Positions 29,313-39,080 of a DNA stretch of 64,000 nucleotides are shown piece after piece; the first letter of the stretch is position 1, and every line of letters begins with the position of its first letter. The position numbers and the translations under genes were made by a program. The notes under the pieces were generated by a model. The model was not told the DNA's origin. It did no database searches and saw only the letters and a list, made by a program, of their open reading frames with translations. The DNA lies in contig NZ_LGPC01000014.1 in NCBI RefSeq assembly GCF_001431205.1, positions 321,674-385,673 of the forward strand, read 5' to 3'. Origin of the DNA: Staphylococcus sp. NAM3COL9. GTDB taxonomy: Bacteria; Bacillota; Bacilli; Staphylococcales; Staphylococcaceae.

Positions 29313-29649
29313 CGTCGTCATCACCTCTCAATACATCGATTTCATCTTCTTTTGTTACACGATACGTTCTATATACAAGTACTAATAGAAACGCTGTCAT
29401 TGCAAAGCCGATTACAATCGCCGTTAAAACAATTGCCTGTAATAAAGGATCTACAAAGTTTTTACTACCTTCTCCGATCAAAGGTTCAACCATATTCTTT
29501 CCATATTGACCCATGCTCATAATAATTAAATTGCCTGCATGTGTGTAAATAGAAATACCTATAACGATTCTTATTAAATTGACTGATAATATCATATACG
29601 TTCCGATAAATATTAAGAAGCCAATAACCATTAATAATATAAGATTCAT
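29299..29649 (-). CDS. mnhC2: Mnh2/Mrp antiporter subunit C
   Basis: 116 residues, three helices, NuoK-like, ending in an acidic tail ([10 protein letters not shown]). Overlaps mnhB2 upstream by four bases and mnhD2 downstream by 14. Confidence 0.93.
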   Translation of the reverse strand: MNLILLMVIGFLIFIGTYMILSVNLIRIVIGISIYTHAGNLIIMSMGQYGKNMVEPLIGEGSKNFVDPLLQAIVLTAIVIGFAMTAFLLVLVYRTYRVTKEDEIDVLRGDDDDANE

Positions 29650-30071
29650 GAACGACCACCACTTATAGATAACATAACCGTTACGACGACACCCACAACA
29701 GATAATACAATACCTGCTTCAAATAACGTTACGGTTGTTAAATGTACTTCACCTAACAAAGGTAATTCCATATATGCATCAGTTTGGTAAAGGAACGGTT
29801 TACCAAAAAACATAGGTACAACTGCAGTAGCAAATGAAACTAATGAACCTGTAATCATTAATATTCTAAAATCTAAAGGCAAAGCGACTAACACTTGTTT
29901 AACATCGAAGGCCAAGAACATTAAAATAAATGCTGAGCTAAATACAAGACCACCAATAAAGCCGCCACCTGGATTATTATGACCTGCCAAAAACAGATAA
30001 AATCCAAAAGTTAACAATATAAAAACGACAATTTTGGTTACCGTTCGTAATACAACATCATTCTCTTTCAT
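29646..30071 (-). CDS. mnhB2: Mnh2/Mrp antiporter subunit B
   Basis: 141 residues, four helices, with the MrpB motif [14 protein letters not shown]. Overlaps the end of mnhA2 by 14 bases, so the operon is tightly coupled. Confidence 0.93.
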   Translation of the reverse strand: MKENDVVLRTVTKIVVFILLTFGFYLFLAGHNNPGGGFIGGLVFSSAFILMFLAFDVKQVLVALPLDFRILMITGSLVSFATAVVPMFFGKPFLYQTDAYMELPLLGEVHLTTVTLFEAGIVLSVVGVVVTVMLSISGGRS

Positions 30072-32457
30072 CTTGACCCCTCCGTTCTTTAAAGTTAAGT
30101 AATGTATAAATTCCTAAACCAGCAATGATGAGTACCATACCTTCAAACAAAGTATCTAGTGCACGGAAGTCACCAAGAATGGAATTTACAATATTTTTTC
30201 CGCCTGCTAATTTGTATGCATCATGGTAAAACGTCGAAATTGTAGGCATCGAGTCACTTTGTTGTGCAATAAATACGAGCATGACTACAATCACTGCCAT
30301 CAAGAGCGATACAATAATTTTGACCACTTCGCGTTTTTTGTGAACTTTTGTACGCGGTACGTTGGGTAGTCTTGAAAAACTAACAATAAATAATATTGTT
30401 GTAATCGTTTCTACAACTAATTGTGTTAATGCTAAATCTGGTGCTTTCATTAATATAAAGAATATCGTTACACAATAACCGATAATTCCGTTTAAAATAA
30501 CCATTGTTAAACGTTGACGTATAAATGTTAAAGCAATACCTAGTACAAATACGACAATTAATGTAATTACTTCTAACGGACCAAATTCACTCACATGAAT
30601 TTGGTGCACTTTTGGAAATCCTGCTTGAATAACTCCATATACCACAACCATTATAAAAATAAGTAAAGTTAATGTGATGTAATGATTTAAACGGTTATTC
30701 ATTAAAGTACGAATTCCGTGTCCTGAATATAGTTCAAATTGTTTATATGTCCCTAAATATAAATCTGTAATTGATTTCACTTTAATCTTATCAGCATATT
30801 TTTTCCAATCGATTTTAAATGCTGCTGTAAAACCAACAACCATTACAATCAAACTTAAAATCAACGGTAAATTAAATCCATGCCACTGGGAAACATGTGG
30901 CGCTATTTTATCTACATTTTCTCCAATTGTGATACTTCGTAACGCCGGTAAAATAATATGATGTCCAAATATATTTGGAACAAAGAATATTATCGGTAAC
31001 AAAATCATCATAATTGCAGAAGGTAGTGTGAACATGAACGGTTCGTGAGGGTTTTTTAGTGGTAAATCTGCTTTCTGGTAATCCCCCCAGAAAACTTCCT
31101 TAATCATGTAAACTGCATAAATCAAAGTAAATATACTTGCTACAACGCCTATTACCGCAATAATTACGGTAAGGAACATGTTAAATTGGGGTAATTGGTG
31201 TGCACTCACAAGCCCATCAAAGAACATTTCCTTACTCAAGAAACCATTTAAAAATGGAATACCCGCCATCGATAAGGCAGATAGTAACATTATTATATGT
31301 GTAATGGGAAATACTTTTCTTAAACCTGATAAGCGACGAATGTCTCTTGTGCCTGTTTCATGGTCAATAATACCTACACCCATAAACAGCGCACCTTTAA
31401 ATAATGCATGATTCATTAAATGGAATAAAGCTGCGAACAGTATTAAACCATAAACTTTAGAAAGTTCACCTGTTGGATGCTGCGCAAATCCTCCACCAAG
31501 TCCTACCATTGATACAATCATACCTAATTGACTAATTGTAGAATAAGCTAATATTGCTTTCACATCAACTTGGCGTATTGCATTGACCGCACCAAAAATC
31601 ATTGTGATTAAGCCAACGAATGTTACACAATAAATATAGAAATCACTTAAACCTAATACAGGTGTGAATCTAAATAGCAAGAATATACCTGCTTTAACCA
31701 TTGTTGCTGAATGTAGATATGCACTTACTGGTGTTGGGGCAGCCATCGCTTTCGGCAACCAGATGTGAAATGGAAATTGAGCTGACTTTGTAAATGCCCC
31801 TATTAAGACGAGAATAATAATAGGTATAAACAAGTCACTTTGGGCAATTTTATCACTCTGTTCAATAATTGAAGTTATTGAATTTGTTCCTGTTACAGTG
31901 TAAATCATAATGAAGCCCGCTAGTAATGCCAAACCACCAAAGACTGTAATCATAAATGATTGTATAGCTCCAAATTGACTATCACCTTTATTGTACCAAT
32001 ATGCGATAAGCAAGAATGAGGACACACTTGTTAACTCCCAAAACACATACATCAGAATAGTATTGTTAGCAGTAACGATACCTAGCATACTGAGCATAAA
32101 CAGTAATAAATATACATAAAAACGTGGTAAATTATCATGCTCTTTAGACAAATATTGAGTTGCATAGTAAAACACGGCTAATCCAATGAGTGAAATTAAT
32201 AAACTGAAGAATAAACTCAATCCATCTAATCTAAAATCAATATTGATATCTAAGAGTGTTAGCCATGGGATCTTAATCGTTATAAAATGCCCTGCCATCA
32301 CTCGAGGTATTTGCCATAAGAAGTAAATCGAAGAAATAATTGGTGCAATTAAAGCAATTTGACCTGCAAATCGCTGAGATTTAGGATTTATTAGTGTGAA
32401 CAATACCGCTACCATGATTATAATCAAGGCACCTAGCAAATATATTAAACTCATCAT
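30058..32457 (-). CDS. mnhA2: Mnh2/Mrp antiporter subunit A
   Basis: 799 residues, about 20 helices: a NuoL-like proton-channel part (about 1-500) fused to a C-terminal MrpA/MbhD-E region. The complex exchanges Na+ or K+ for protons and supports growth at high salt and high pH. Ribosome site AAAGGAGGG precedes two adjacent ATGs (32457 and 32454); the second has better spacing. The recombinase-like gene ends only 20 bases upstream, so both are probably on one transcript. Confidence 0.94.
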   Translation of the reverse strand: MMSLIYLLGALIIIMVAVLFTLINPKSQRFAGQIALIAPIISSIYFLWQIPRVMAGHFITIKIPWLTLLDINIDFRLDGLSLFFSLLISLIGLAVFYYATQYLSKEHDNLPRFYVYLLLFMLSMLGIVTANNTILMYVFWELTSVSSFLLIAYWYNKGDSQFGAIQSFMITVFGGLALLAGFIMIYTVTGTNSITSIIEQSDKIAQSDLFIPIIILVLIGAFTKSAQFPFHIWLPKAMAAPTPVSAYLHSATMVKAGIFLLFRFTPVLGLSDFYIYCVTFVGLITMIFGAVNAIRQVDVKAILAYSTISQLGMIVSMVGLGGGFAQHPTGELSKVYGLILFAALFHLMNHALFKGALFMGVGIIDHETGTRDIRRLSGLRKVFPITHIIMLLSALSMAGIPFLNGFLSKEMFFDGLVSAHQLPQFNMFLTVIIAVIGVVASIFTLIYAVYMIKEVFWGDYQKADLPLKNPHEPFMFTLPSAIMMILLPIIFFVPNIFGHHIILPALRSITIGENVDKIAPHVSQWHGFNLPLILSLIVMVVGFTAAFKIDWKKYADKIKVKSITDLYLGTYKQFELYSGHGIRTLMNNRLNHYITLTLLIFIMVVVYGVIQAGFPKVHQIHVSEFGPLEVITLIVVFVLGIALTFIRQRLTMVILNGIIGYCVTIFFILMKAPDLALTQLVVETITTILFIVSFSRLPNVPRTKVHKKREVVKIIVSLLMAVIVVMLVFIAQQSDSMPTISTFYHDAYKLAGGKNIVNSILGDFRALDTLFEGMVLIIAGLGIYTLLNFKERRGQDERE

Positions 32458-32477
32458 ATCCCTCCTTTAATTATATT

Positions 32478-33029
32478 TTATAAATTTAAAGCTATTGTTG
32501 TTTTAGTTGTCTTCGCTGAAATACCTATGAATTTCATAGTTTCAAAAGTTGTTTGATGACCTAAATATTTTTGAATAATAGAAATAGAAATACCAGATTG
32601 ATAAGCATGATAAGCAAATGTCTTTCTTAACGTCGTCAAACCAATATGTAACATGCCTAGCTCTTCAGCTGCAGCATGGATAATACGATATGCTTGTTGT
32701 CTTGATAAACCTTTGAAAGTTCTATTTGATCGAAATAATAACTCATCATTTTTAAGATCTTCTTCGGTAATAAAGATCATTAATTCATTCCTCAATGTAT
32801 CGGGTAATCTAATATGAATATTGGGAGCATGATTCTCTAGCCAATACTGTTTAATATCGTCGTCTTCGTCTTTTACGTCTGACACACAAAGATTTAGTAG
32901 TTCGGAAAGTTTAACACCAGTATGTATTGCAAATTTGAATAATAAATAATCTCGTTTCGACTTATTACTTAAGACTTCATACATAGACTTTATCTCTTTT
33001 ATATCCCTTATAGGGTCCACTTGATTCAT
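32478..33029 (-). CDS. Tyrosine-recombinase-fold protein lacking catalytic residues
   Basis: 183 residues from ATG 33029 (AAGAGGTG just upstream; the open frame runs to 33047). The fold of the tyrosine recombinase catalytic domain is clear: TGVKLSELLNL, TTLRKTFAYHAY and YLGHQ. But Arg-I is Lys40, the His of the HxxR motif is Thr132, and the residue nine after the conserved His158 is Phe167 where the nucleophilic Tyr should be. Only Arg135 and His158 remain. It should not cut DNA, so a DNA-binding or structural role is likelier. First gene before mnhA2, 20 bases apart; a similar gene exists in S. aureus. Confidence 0.8.
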   Translation of the reverse strand: MNQVDPIRDIKEIKSMYEVLSNKSKRDYLLFKFAIHTGVKLSELLNLCVSDVKDEDDDIKQYWLENHAPNIHIRLPDTLRNELMIFITEEDLKNDELLFRSNRTFKGLSRQQAYRIIHAAAEELGMLHIGLTTLRKTFAYHAYQSGISISIIQKYLGHQTTFETMKFIGISAKTTKTTIALNL

Positions 33030-33177
33030 ATATTCACCTCTTAACAAATTGAATGTTTCTTATTTAATGATATATGATATTTATGTCACATGGAAGTGTT
33101 TAAACCGAATTTCTCAAAAAAAATTTGACCATTTTAGGATGTTTATTCGATATATATAGTGAAAGGAGGTTAAGCAA

Positions 33178-33384
33178 ATGAACCAAATCAAACAGCTTGC
33201 AGTCACATTATCCCGCGTTTTGTACGATCAAGATGGAAAAGCTTCAAAGTTCAAGCGTCATTTCGCAAATTTAAATACAGCATCAACACCTGAACAAATA
33301 AAAAGCTTCAAGTCTATTATTGAACAAATTACTGGAGAGCACTTTGACACAATCGAAGTTATTAAAACAGAAACAATTAATTAA
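33178..33384 (+). CDS. DUF1659-type small protein
   Basis: 68 residues, start ATG after AAAGGAGGTT. The pattern 'DGK..KFKRHFANLN' followed by helical 'TPEQIKSFKSIIEQITG' and 'FDTIEVIKTE' fits the DUF1659 family. Cytoplasmic, function unknown. It is paired with the DUF2922-type gene 14 bases downstream, an association I recall from other Bacillota, and is divergent from the recombinase-like/mnh2 operon. A TTGACC at 33125-33130 is a possible -35 element. Confidence 0.7.
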   Translation: MNQIKQLAVTLSRVLYDQDGKASKFKRHFANLNTASTPEQIKSFKSIIEQITGEHFDTIEVIKTETIN

Positions 33385-33397
33385 GGAGGAAAATCAA

Positions 33398-33619
33398 ATG
33401 ATGTCCCAAACATTAGAACTTATTTTCAATGATGCTGTGAATAAAACAATCAAATTACAACTACCTAAGATCGAACATTCAGTAAACGAAAGTACAGTTA
33501 AAGAAGGAATGAATAAATTAATCACGCTTGATATTTTGAGACCGCAAACAGGGATCCCCACAAAAGTTCATTCTGCACAGGTAATAGATAAGACAACAAA
33601 TGTTCTATTTGAAAATTAG
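33398..33619 (+). CDS. DUF2922-type small protein
   Basis: 73 residues. Start is the first of two ATGs (33398, 33401) after TTAAGGAGGAAAA; the longer open frame from 33320 overlaps the upstream gene and is not used. Pattern 'LELIFNDAVNKTIKLQLP' followed by 'MNKLITLDIL' and 'AQVIDKTTNVLFEN' fits DUF2922. Function unknown. Ends before a strong terminator. Confidence 0.7.
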   Translation: MMSQTLELIFNDAVNKTIKLQLPKIEHSVNESTVKEGMNKLITLDILRPQTGIPTKVHSAQVIDKTTNVLFEN

Positions 33620-33658
33620 TTAATTCTACTATAAATCTATTAACTTAGATGATTAACT

Positions 33659-33695
33659 AAAGAAGGCTTGAAACAATTGTTTCAGGCCTTCTTTT
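33659..33695 (+). terminator. Terminator of the DUF1659/DUF2922 pair
   Basis: Stem aaagaaggcttgaaacaa with ttgtttcaggccttctttt and a T-run after it. Confidence 0.88.
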
Positions 33696-33759
33696 TACGT
33701 AGAATAATTGACGCTTTATACAGTCCATCAATTAACTACAATATTATTGAAATATACCC

Positions 33760-33993
33760 TTAATCTCTATAGGGTCTTAATCTAACCGTATCACCAAAAA
33801 ATATCTTTTTCTTACCTAACTTCTTGCATATTGCATATTTATCATATACTTCAACAATTTGAGCTAAATTTTTATAAGATCTTCTTGGATTTAACACTTC
33901 TATAAATTGATTTTTCTTAATGCCATCATTACTTCCTGCTCCAACAAAAAAAGTTTCTTCATCTGTTAGTCGAATTATGGAAAGCTGTTTCAA
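33760..33993 (-). CDS. Small basic protein of unknown function
   Basis: 77 residues, rich in Lys and Arg. The layout 'VGAGSNDGIKKNQFIEV' then 'AQIVEVYDKYAICKKL' then 'IFFGDTVRLR' looks like a small beta-barrel domain. Start would be TTG 33993 with only a weak GAGTGA upstream, so the start and even its reality are uncertain. The codon pattern and the terminator-free, gene-like spacing favour a real gene. No function can be assigned. Confidence 0.45.
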   Translation of the reverse strand: MKQLSIIRLTDEETFFVGAGSNDGIKKNQFIEVLNPRRSYKNLAQIVEVYDKYAICKKLGKKKIFFGDTVRLRPYRD

Positions 33994-34224
33994 TATAATT
34001 AGTCACTCACTTCTTCAAAAGCTTTTATTATTATAAAGTTATTACTACTTCATAGTTGTTAATCTTATTTCCCAAAAACCATTAACATACGTATTCTATT
34101 ATATTTTGTGTGTTGTGTACATTATAATAAACTAAAAAGCTAATTTTCTTTTAAATAATTTAAACATAGGAAAAACATAACCTTTCCTATATAATGTAAT
34201 TATCCTAATAGAAAGCGTGATTTA

Positions 34225-35154
34225 ATGTTTCTTTTATATATTATTGGGATTATCGCAGGTATGGTTGTACCATTTCAGACTTCAATCAATTCTAGACTAA
34301 GTCTTTATACAAAGTCTTCATTCTATGCGTCAACAATCTCATTTGCAACAGGTACAATCTTTTTAATTTTAATGAATCTTATAACTAACCCTCATGCCTT
34401 TACTGCACAATTTTACAGTAATCAATCTTTTAGTTACATATGGTTTGTCGGCGGTATCTTAGGTGTCATTTTCCTAACTGGAAACTTACTTCTTTTACCC
34501 CGTTTGGGTGCATCTCTTACTGTAGTGCTCACTGTAGCTGGTCAAATCATTATGGGTGTGACAATTGATACATTTGGTTGGTTTGGAGCCGATAAAGAAA
34601 CCTTTACAGCATTTAAAGTACTAGGTATTATCTTTTTGATTTTCGGTATCATTCTGATGAACTATGTTCGTAGAAACCCTAAAGACAAAAATAAAAATAA
34701 TTCAATTTATATTTGGTTAATCATTGGCTTTATATTTGGTTTCTGTCCACCTATTCAAACTGCTATTAATAGCGCATTGGGTCAACAAATAAATTCCTCT
34801 GTAATGGCTTCTCTAATTTCATTTACAGTAGGTACAATCGTATTATTTATTTTGACTTTAATTTTCAATAGAAGTCTTAAACTTACTACTTTCACACCTA
34901 AAGAAGGACGTCTTAAGCCCATTTACTTTATCGGTGGTATCTTAGGTGTGATTTTTGTGACTACGAATATTATTTTAATGCCTCACCTTGGTGCTGCATT
35001 AACTACAATTATAGTTATGCTAGGTCAAATGTTAATGGGTATTATTATAGATCATTTTGGCTTGCTTGGTACATACAAAAATAAAATTACTAAGAGAAAA
35101 GTTTTTGGTATTATTGCCATAATGATTGGTATTGTTTTATTGAGATTATTTTAA
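34225..35154 (+). CDS. DMT-superfamily transporter, duplicated YdcZ/DUF606
   Basis: 309 residues, ten helices made of two similar halves: each half has a GxxxPxQTxxN element (PFQTSINSRLS and PPIQTAINSALG), an F(A/V)GTI element and a GGILGVIF element. That is an internal duplication of the five-helix YdcZ unit. The substrate is unknown. Single gene with its own terminator. Confidence 0.82.
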   Translation: MFLLYIIGIIAGMVVPFQTSINSRLSLYTKSSFYASTISFATGTIFLILMNLITNPHAFTAQFYSNQSFSYIWFVGGILGVIFLTGNLLLLPRLGASLTVVLTVAGQIIMGVTIDTFGWFGADKETFTAFKVLGIIFLIFGIILMNYVRRNPKDKNKNNSIYIWLIIGFIFGFCPPIQTAINSALGQQINSSVMASLISFTVGTIVLFILTLIFNRSLKLTTFTPKEGRLKPIYFIGGILGVIFVTTNIILMPHLGAALTTIIVMLGQMLMGIIIDHFGLLGTYKNKITKRKVFGIIAIMIGIVLLRLF

Positions 35155-35167
35155 AAATTGTTCCCTT

Positions 35168-35208
35168 GAGTCATTTACTTTTAACATTTAGTAAATGACT
35201 CCTTTTTT
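35168..35208 (+). terminator. Terminator of the DMT transporter gene
   Basis: Perfect 11-bp stem gagtcatttac (35168-35178) with gtaaatgactc (35191-35201), then TTTTTTTAT. Confidence 0.9.
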
Positions 35209-35270
35209 TATAACAAAACCCCTGCTTTTCGCTGTATAATCTAATCATCAAACATCAAGAGGTGACATCA

Positions 35271-36209
35271 TTGAAGAAAATCATTATTTTATTTACTGTA
35301 TTGATAATACTTTGTAGTATCGGCGCCCTAAGTTTTTACTTTTTCAAAATTAAAATAGCCACGAGTAAACCAGAGCACCATATTGACACTTTGAAAATAA
35401 CCTATAATAAACCCTATACCTTTATAGGAAGTCAAGAACCTGCTCAACGATTTCCAATTTATTATGAACCCCATAAAGGTTATATTAACGATTGGTTCGT
35501 TAAGTCACACGACAAAATAGAAAAAAACCAGCCTCTATTCGAATATTACAATCCACGTATTGAACATCAAATCAGTAGTAAGCAAAAATACCTTGCACAA
35601 TTAAAGGCAAACAGTAAATCTTCCACTTCACCCATACATTCAGAAATATTACGTCTACAAAATCAAATCGCACAACTCCAAGAACAACTTCGTATCACAG
35701 TTTATGCTCCAACGTCTGGCATCGTCCATATTAATAAATCATGGTCTAATCAAACTAAATCTCCTGTTATGCAAATTTATGATTCTACTACAATAATCAA
35801 AGCTGAAATTGATGAAGCGATGATTGACAAGCTTCATTTAAAAGACAAAGTTTCTATTAAAGATAATAACCAGAAAACATTTGACGGTGAAGTGAATTAT
35901 ATTTCTAATTTCCCAATAGATATAGACACATCAACTAAAAATTCCAAATATTTAGTTGAGATAAATTCAAAATTTCCCGCTGTATTTGGTAAGCATTTCA
36001 AAGTAGAAATACCTAACCACATCATTGAAGTTCCTAAAACAGCAATACATGATGAGCAATTTGTTTTCATACAAAGAAATAAAAAATTTATAAAACGGGT
36101 TATTAAAACACAAAATTCGGGTAATAACAAAGATGTACTAATTCTTGAAGGTTTAAATCAAGGAGGTGTCATAGCTAGAAATGCTGATACTGTGCTGTCT
36201 AAAAATTAG
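35271..36209 (+). CDS. HlyD-like membrane fusion/adaptor protein without visible partner
   Basis: 312 residues: one N-terminal membrane helix, a lipoyl-like half, a short coiled-coil (ILRLQNQIAQLQEQL), the second lipoyl half (VYAPTSGIVHINKSW), then a beta-barrel domain and a membrane-proximal end. Such adaptors work with ABC exporters such as MacB-type pumps, but no ATPase or permease gene is next to it. I choose TTG 35271 as start because AAGAGGTG lies 6 bases upstream; the GTG at 35262 lies within that ribosome site. Directly upstream of sarA. Confidence 0.75.
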   Translation: MKKIIILFTVLIILCSIGALSFYFFKIKIATSKPEHHIDTLKITYNKPYTFIGSQEPAQRFPIYYEPHKGYINDWFVKSHDKIEKNQPLFEYYNPRIEHQISSKQKYLAQLKANSKSSTSPIHSEILRLQNQIAQLQEQLRITVYAPTSGIVHINKSWSNQTKSPVMQIYDSTTIIKAEIDEAMIDKLHLKDKVSIKDNNQKTFDGEVNYISNFPIDIDTSTKNSKYLVEINSKFPAVFGKHFKVEIPNHIIEVPKTAIHDEQFVFIQRNKKFIKRVIKTQNSGNNKDVLILEGLNQGGVIARNADTVLSKN

Positions 36210-36570
36210 ACGTACACGTTATAAAAAGTTATATTTTTAAAATTCAATAAGATTATTTAGCCTTTTTATCATATGACGGTAAATTGAAAAACAGAAGAAT
36301 AAATTTTGATTAGCGTATTGGTGTTTAAAGAATTGAATTAATAATAGAAATCATTAACGTAATGCTTAAACATGTTTTTGTTTACTTTCTATTTTTATTT
36401 AGTTATAATAAACTAAATAATAGAGGTTTTAATATATTTCACTTAAATATAATCGAGCCACAAATTATGATAAACACTTTGTATTTAACTTTCAATTAAG
36501 ACAAATAATCATACAAAAAAATTATTAATATGTATATTTGATTGGGCATTTAGAATAGGGAGGAATTAGG
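36210..36570 (+). promoter_or_regulatory. sarA promoter region
   Basis: 361 bases with no gene. TTTACT (36381-36386) and TATAAT (36404-36409) with a 17-base spacer make a good sigma-A promoter. In S. aureus sarA has three promoters, one of them SigB-dependent, spread over a region of this size. I could not find a clear SigB pair here. A GGGAGGAAT ribosome site precedes the start. Confidence 0.55.
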
Positions 36571-36945
36571 ATGGCTATCACCAAAATCAATGATTGCTTT
36601 GAATTATTAGCTATGGTCACATATGCTGACAAACTAAAAGGTATTATCAAAAAAGAATTTTCAGTAAGTTTCGAGGAGTTCGCTGTATTAACATACATTA
36701 GCGAGCACGAAAGTGAAGAATATTATTTAAAAGATATCATCAATCACTTGAATTACAAACAACCACAAGTTGTTAAAGCTGTTAAAAACTTATCTCAAGA
36801 AGATTATTTTGATAAGAAACGTAACGAACAAGATGAAAGAACTGTATTGATCTTAGTTAACACTAAGCAACGTAAAAAAATCAATGAATTATTAACTCGC
36901 GTTAATAATCGTATTAAAGAAGCTAACGACGAAAAAGAAGTTTAA
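36571..36945 (+). CDS. sarA: Staphylococcal accessory regulator SarA
   Basis: 124 residues, exactly the S. aureus length, with the same start [13 protein letters not shown] and near-identical core [14 protein letters not shown] (helix-turn-helix) and [11 protein letters not shown] (wing). A winged-helix dimer that controls exoprotein, biofilm and agr expression and also binds RNA. Its presence fixes the genus. Confidence 0.97.
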   Translation: MAITKINDCFELLAMVTYADKLKGIIKKEFSVSFEEFAVLTYISEHESEEYYLKDIINHLNYKQPQVVKAVKNLSQEDYFDKKRNEQDERTVLILVNTKQRKKINELLTRVNNRIKEANDEKEV

Positions 36946-37002
36946 GTTAATTTAAATTTATACAGTCACACAAGTTTCTATAATATTGCTAACTTATTTT
37001 TA

Positions 37003-37037
37003 AAGGGATTTTCCAATATATTGGAAATCCCTTTTTT
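37003..37037 (+). terminator. sarA terminator
   Basis: Stem aaagggattttccaata with tattggaaatccctttt, then T-run. Confidence 0.88.
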
Positions 37038-37102
37038 ATATGTACTCCCCCTTTTCATGATACCAACTACACTTCATAATCTTCATTCCTTACAAAAATA
37101 AA

Positions 37103-37148
37103 AAATACTGTTGATATAAAGTCCTGAGACATTATATCAACAGTATTT
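37103..37148 (-). terminator. Terminator of the 37220-38032 hydrolase gene
   Basis: Perfect 17-bp stem (37103-37119 with 37132-37148) around a 12-base loop; minus-strand T-rich tail. Confidence 0.88.
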
Positions 37149-37219
37149 AATAAAAACATTGCAGTATCTATATATATAAAATAGTAATGCGTATTTTAAA
37201 ACGATTTTGCAAGAAACAT

Positions 37220-38032
37220 TTATATTAAATCATCCTTTTGATGTTGCAAAGTGCTAATAAAATCTAAATACACTTCCACAAAATGATTGGGTTCTTCAAC
37301 ATGTGGCGCATGACCTGATTGCTTAAATTCTAAAATAGTTAAAGTTTGAAACGCATAATCGTATCTATCCGATGATTCTCCCATAAATAAAGGATCATAT
37401 TTTCCATTAACTAGAAGTGTTGGAACATTAACATGTTTAATCACAATATCTTTATTAAAAACTGGAAATCCCATTAATGCTCTTGTCGCAACAGCACTGT
37501 CTTCGGCTGATTGTCTACTATAAATGAGCTGGTTTTGAAACCATTTTTTCGCTTTCCCTTGGTCTTTATACATATACGGTAATAATAAAATAAGTGCTTC
37601 AGATTTATCAAAACCTTCTATTTCGTCTTGATGTTCTATCATTAATTTATTTAATCCGTGTACACTGTCTATCAAATTAGATGCAATTAAAGTTAATGAT
37701 GCCACCATTGATTCATATTTATTAGTAAAACTTTTAGCTATTAAGCCACCCATATCATGTCCAATTAAATGCGCTTCTTCAACATTTAATTTTTTCATTA
37801 ACATTTTCAAATCTTCAACATGATCTTCTAAATTAAAGGAGTTTGGCTTAGAAGATTTACCATGTCCTCTCACATCGTAGACAATAACCTCAAATTTATT
37901 TTTCAATGCATCTTTCAAGTTATATAAAGAAGCCATATTGCTATCTAGTCCATGTATTAATATAACAGGAAAACCTTGACCCTCACGGATATATGCTATC
38001 TCGTTGTTACAACTTGTTTCGATTTTTATCAT
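37220..38032 (-). CDS. Alpha/beta hydrolase with Asp nucleophile
   Basis: 270 residues. Oxyanion strand ends IHGLDS, the nucleophile elbow is GHDMGG with Asp93 instead of Ser, the acid is probably Asp213 (GKYDP) and the His is His241 or His244 (SGHAPHVEEP). An Asp nucleophile is typical of epoxide hydrolases and haloalkane dehalogenases, so esterase activity is unlikely. Start ATG 38032 after AAGGGAGGTGG. Monocistronic. The physiological substrate is unknown. Confidence 0.82.
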   Translation of the reverse strand: MIKIETSCNNEIAYIREGQGFPVILIHGLDSNMASLYNLKDALKNKFEVIVYDVRGHGKSSKPNSFNLEDHVEDLKMLMKKLNVEEAHLIGHDMGGLIAKSFTNKYESMVASLTLIASNLIDSVHGLNKLMIEHQDEIEGFDKSEALILLLPYMYKDQGKAKKWFQNQLIYSRQSAEDSAVATRALMGFPVFNKDIVIKHVNVPTLLVNGKYDPLFMGESSDRYDYAFQTLTILEFKQSGHAPHVEEPNHFVEVYLDFISTLQHQKDDLI

Positions 38033-38150
38033 TATGGGCCACCTCCCTTTACAGAAGTAATATACCCTTATTTCATGTTTATTACGCTATTATTTTTGTT
38101 TGTCAGAATATATCATTTATAAATTTATTATTTTTCTGTTCCAACTATTT

Positions 38151-38190
38151 AAAAACTCCCTTCAAATTAATATCTTGAAGAGAGTTTTTA
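38151..38190 (-). terminator. Terminator of the 38219-38929 gene
   Basis: Stem aaaaactcccttcaa (38151-38165) with ttgaagagagttttt (38175-38189), minus-strand T-run. Confidence 0.82.
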
Positions 38191-38218
38191 AAATATATTT
38201 ATATATACTAATTTATCC

Positions 38219-38929
38219 TTAGTTTCTAGATGAAATACGTATAGTGTAATAAATAATGACAATCAATAACAATACCCAAATAATTATAGAACCAATTTGA
38301 GCAATTTCAGGACTACTAATCATAGCGTCTATCGTTTTTTGACAAAGTAGTAAACCAATTCCAGTAAATTCTAATCTTCTAAAATAAAGACCAGCAATAC
38401 TAAATATAATACCTACAAAAAAGACGGCTTGATGTCCATATACTGTTATTGCTACGATGCCTAAATTCATATTAAATGCGTGCCCAATAATGAGAATTAA
38501 AGACACCCCTGCAACAACTAATCCTATAATTCTTTCGAATTTATTACTATAAAGATAATTTTTCCAATCAATACGCAAATATATAAAAATCGAAATTGGT
38601 AAGATAATTAAACAATAAAAGATAGACAATCCTGTTGCTGCTTGATACGGCACAAATTGTTTATCATATAAATACGATAACAATACAAAATTAAGTATAA
38701 AAAACACAATAGGATTCAATTGCAATGTAAATAAATTACGTTGTATCGTCAAAATAACTTCAGCGGGTGATTTTTTTCTATATTCAATATAATCTTCATC
38801 TTTTTCTTCGGATTTCTGAAAATCTTTTTTCAATTTCACTTTAATGTCATCTATTAAATTTGGAGAAAGACCTTTATGAGTGAAGTAATCATTAATGTTT
38901 TCCACTAGTACTTTGTCGTTAACTCTCAT
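38219..38929 (-). CDS. Hypothetical membrane protein with cytoplasmic N-terminal domain
   Basis: 236 residues. The first about 75 are charged and helical, then six or seven hydrophobic helices follow. I recognise no transporter or enzyme motif. The soluble part followed by a membrane block recalls DUF1129/DUF1048-like membrane proteins, but I cannot assign a family. Start ATG 38929 preceded by TAAAGGAGC. Single gene, between two terminators. Confidence 0.7.
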   Translation of the reverse strand: MRVNDKVLVENINDYFTHKGLSPNLIDDIKVKLKKDFQKSEEKDEDYIEYRKKSPAEVILTIQRNLFTLQLNPIVFFILNFVLLSYLYDKQFVPYQAATGLSIFYCLIILPISIFIYLRIDWKNYLYSNKFERIIGLVVAGVSLILIIGHAFNMNLGIVAITVYGHQAVFFVGIIFSIAGLYFRRLEFTGIGLLLCQKTIDAMISSPEIAQIGSIIIWVLLLIVIIYYTIRISSRN

Positions 38930-39013
38930 GACAAGCTCCTTTAATAATATTTGAACTATATCTACTATAATTTAATTTATAATCTCATACTTACACTTAT
39001 TTTAACAATAAAA

Positions 39014-39047
39014 TAACCGACAAGTATATAGCTTTACACTTGCCGGT
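39014..39047 (-). terminator. Terminator of the secreted protein gene
   Basis: Stem accgacaagta with cacttgccggt (one mismatch), minus-strand tail TTATTTTATTG. Confidence 0.7.
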
Positions 39048-39080
39048 CAAATTATTCTTTTTAAAAGCTACAAGTAATAC

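Noticed and set aside
32478-33029. Integrase-like gene as marker of a genomic island or prophage
   Set aside because: Catalytic residues are missing, no attachment repeats or phage genes flank it, and it sits in the conserved mnh2 context.
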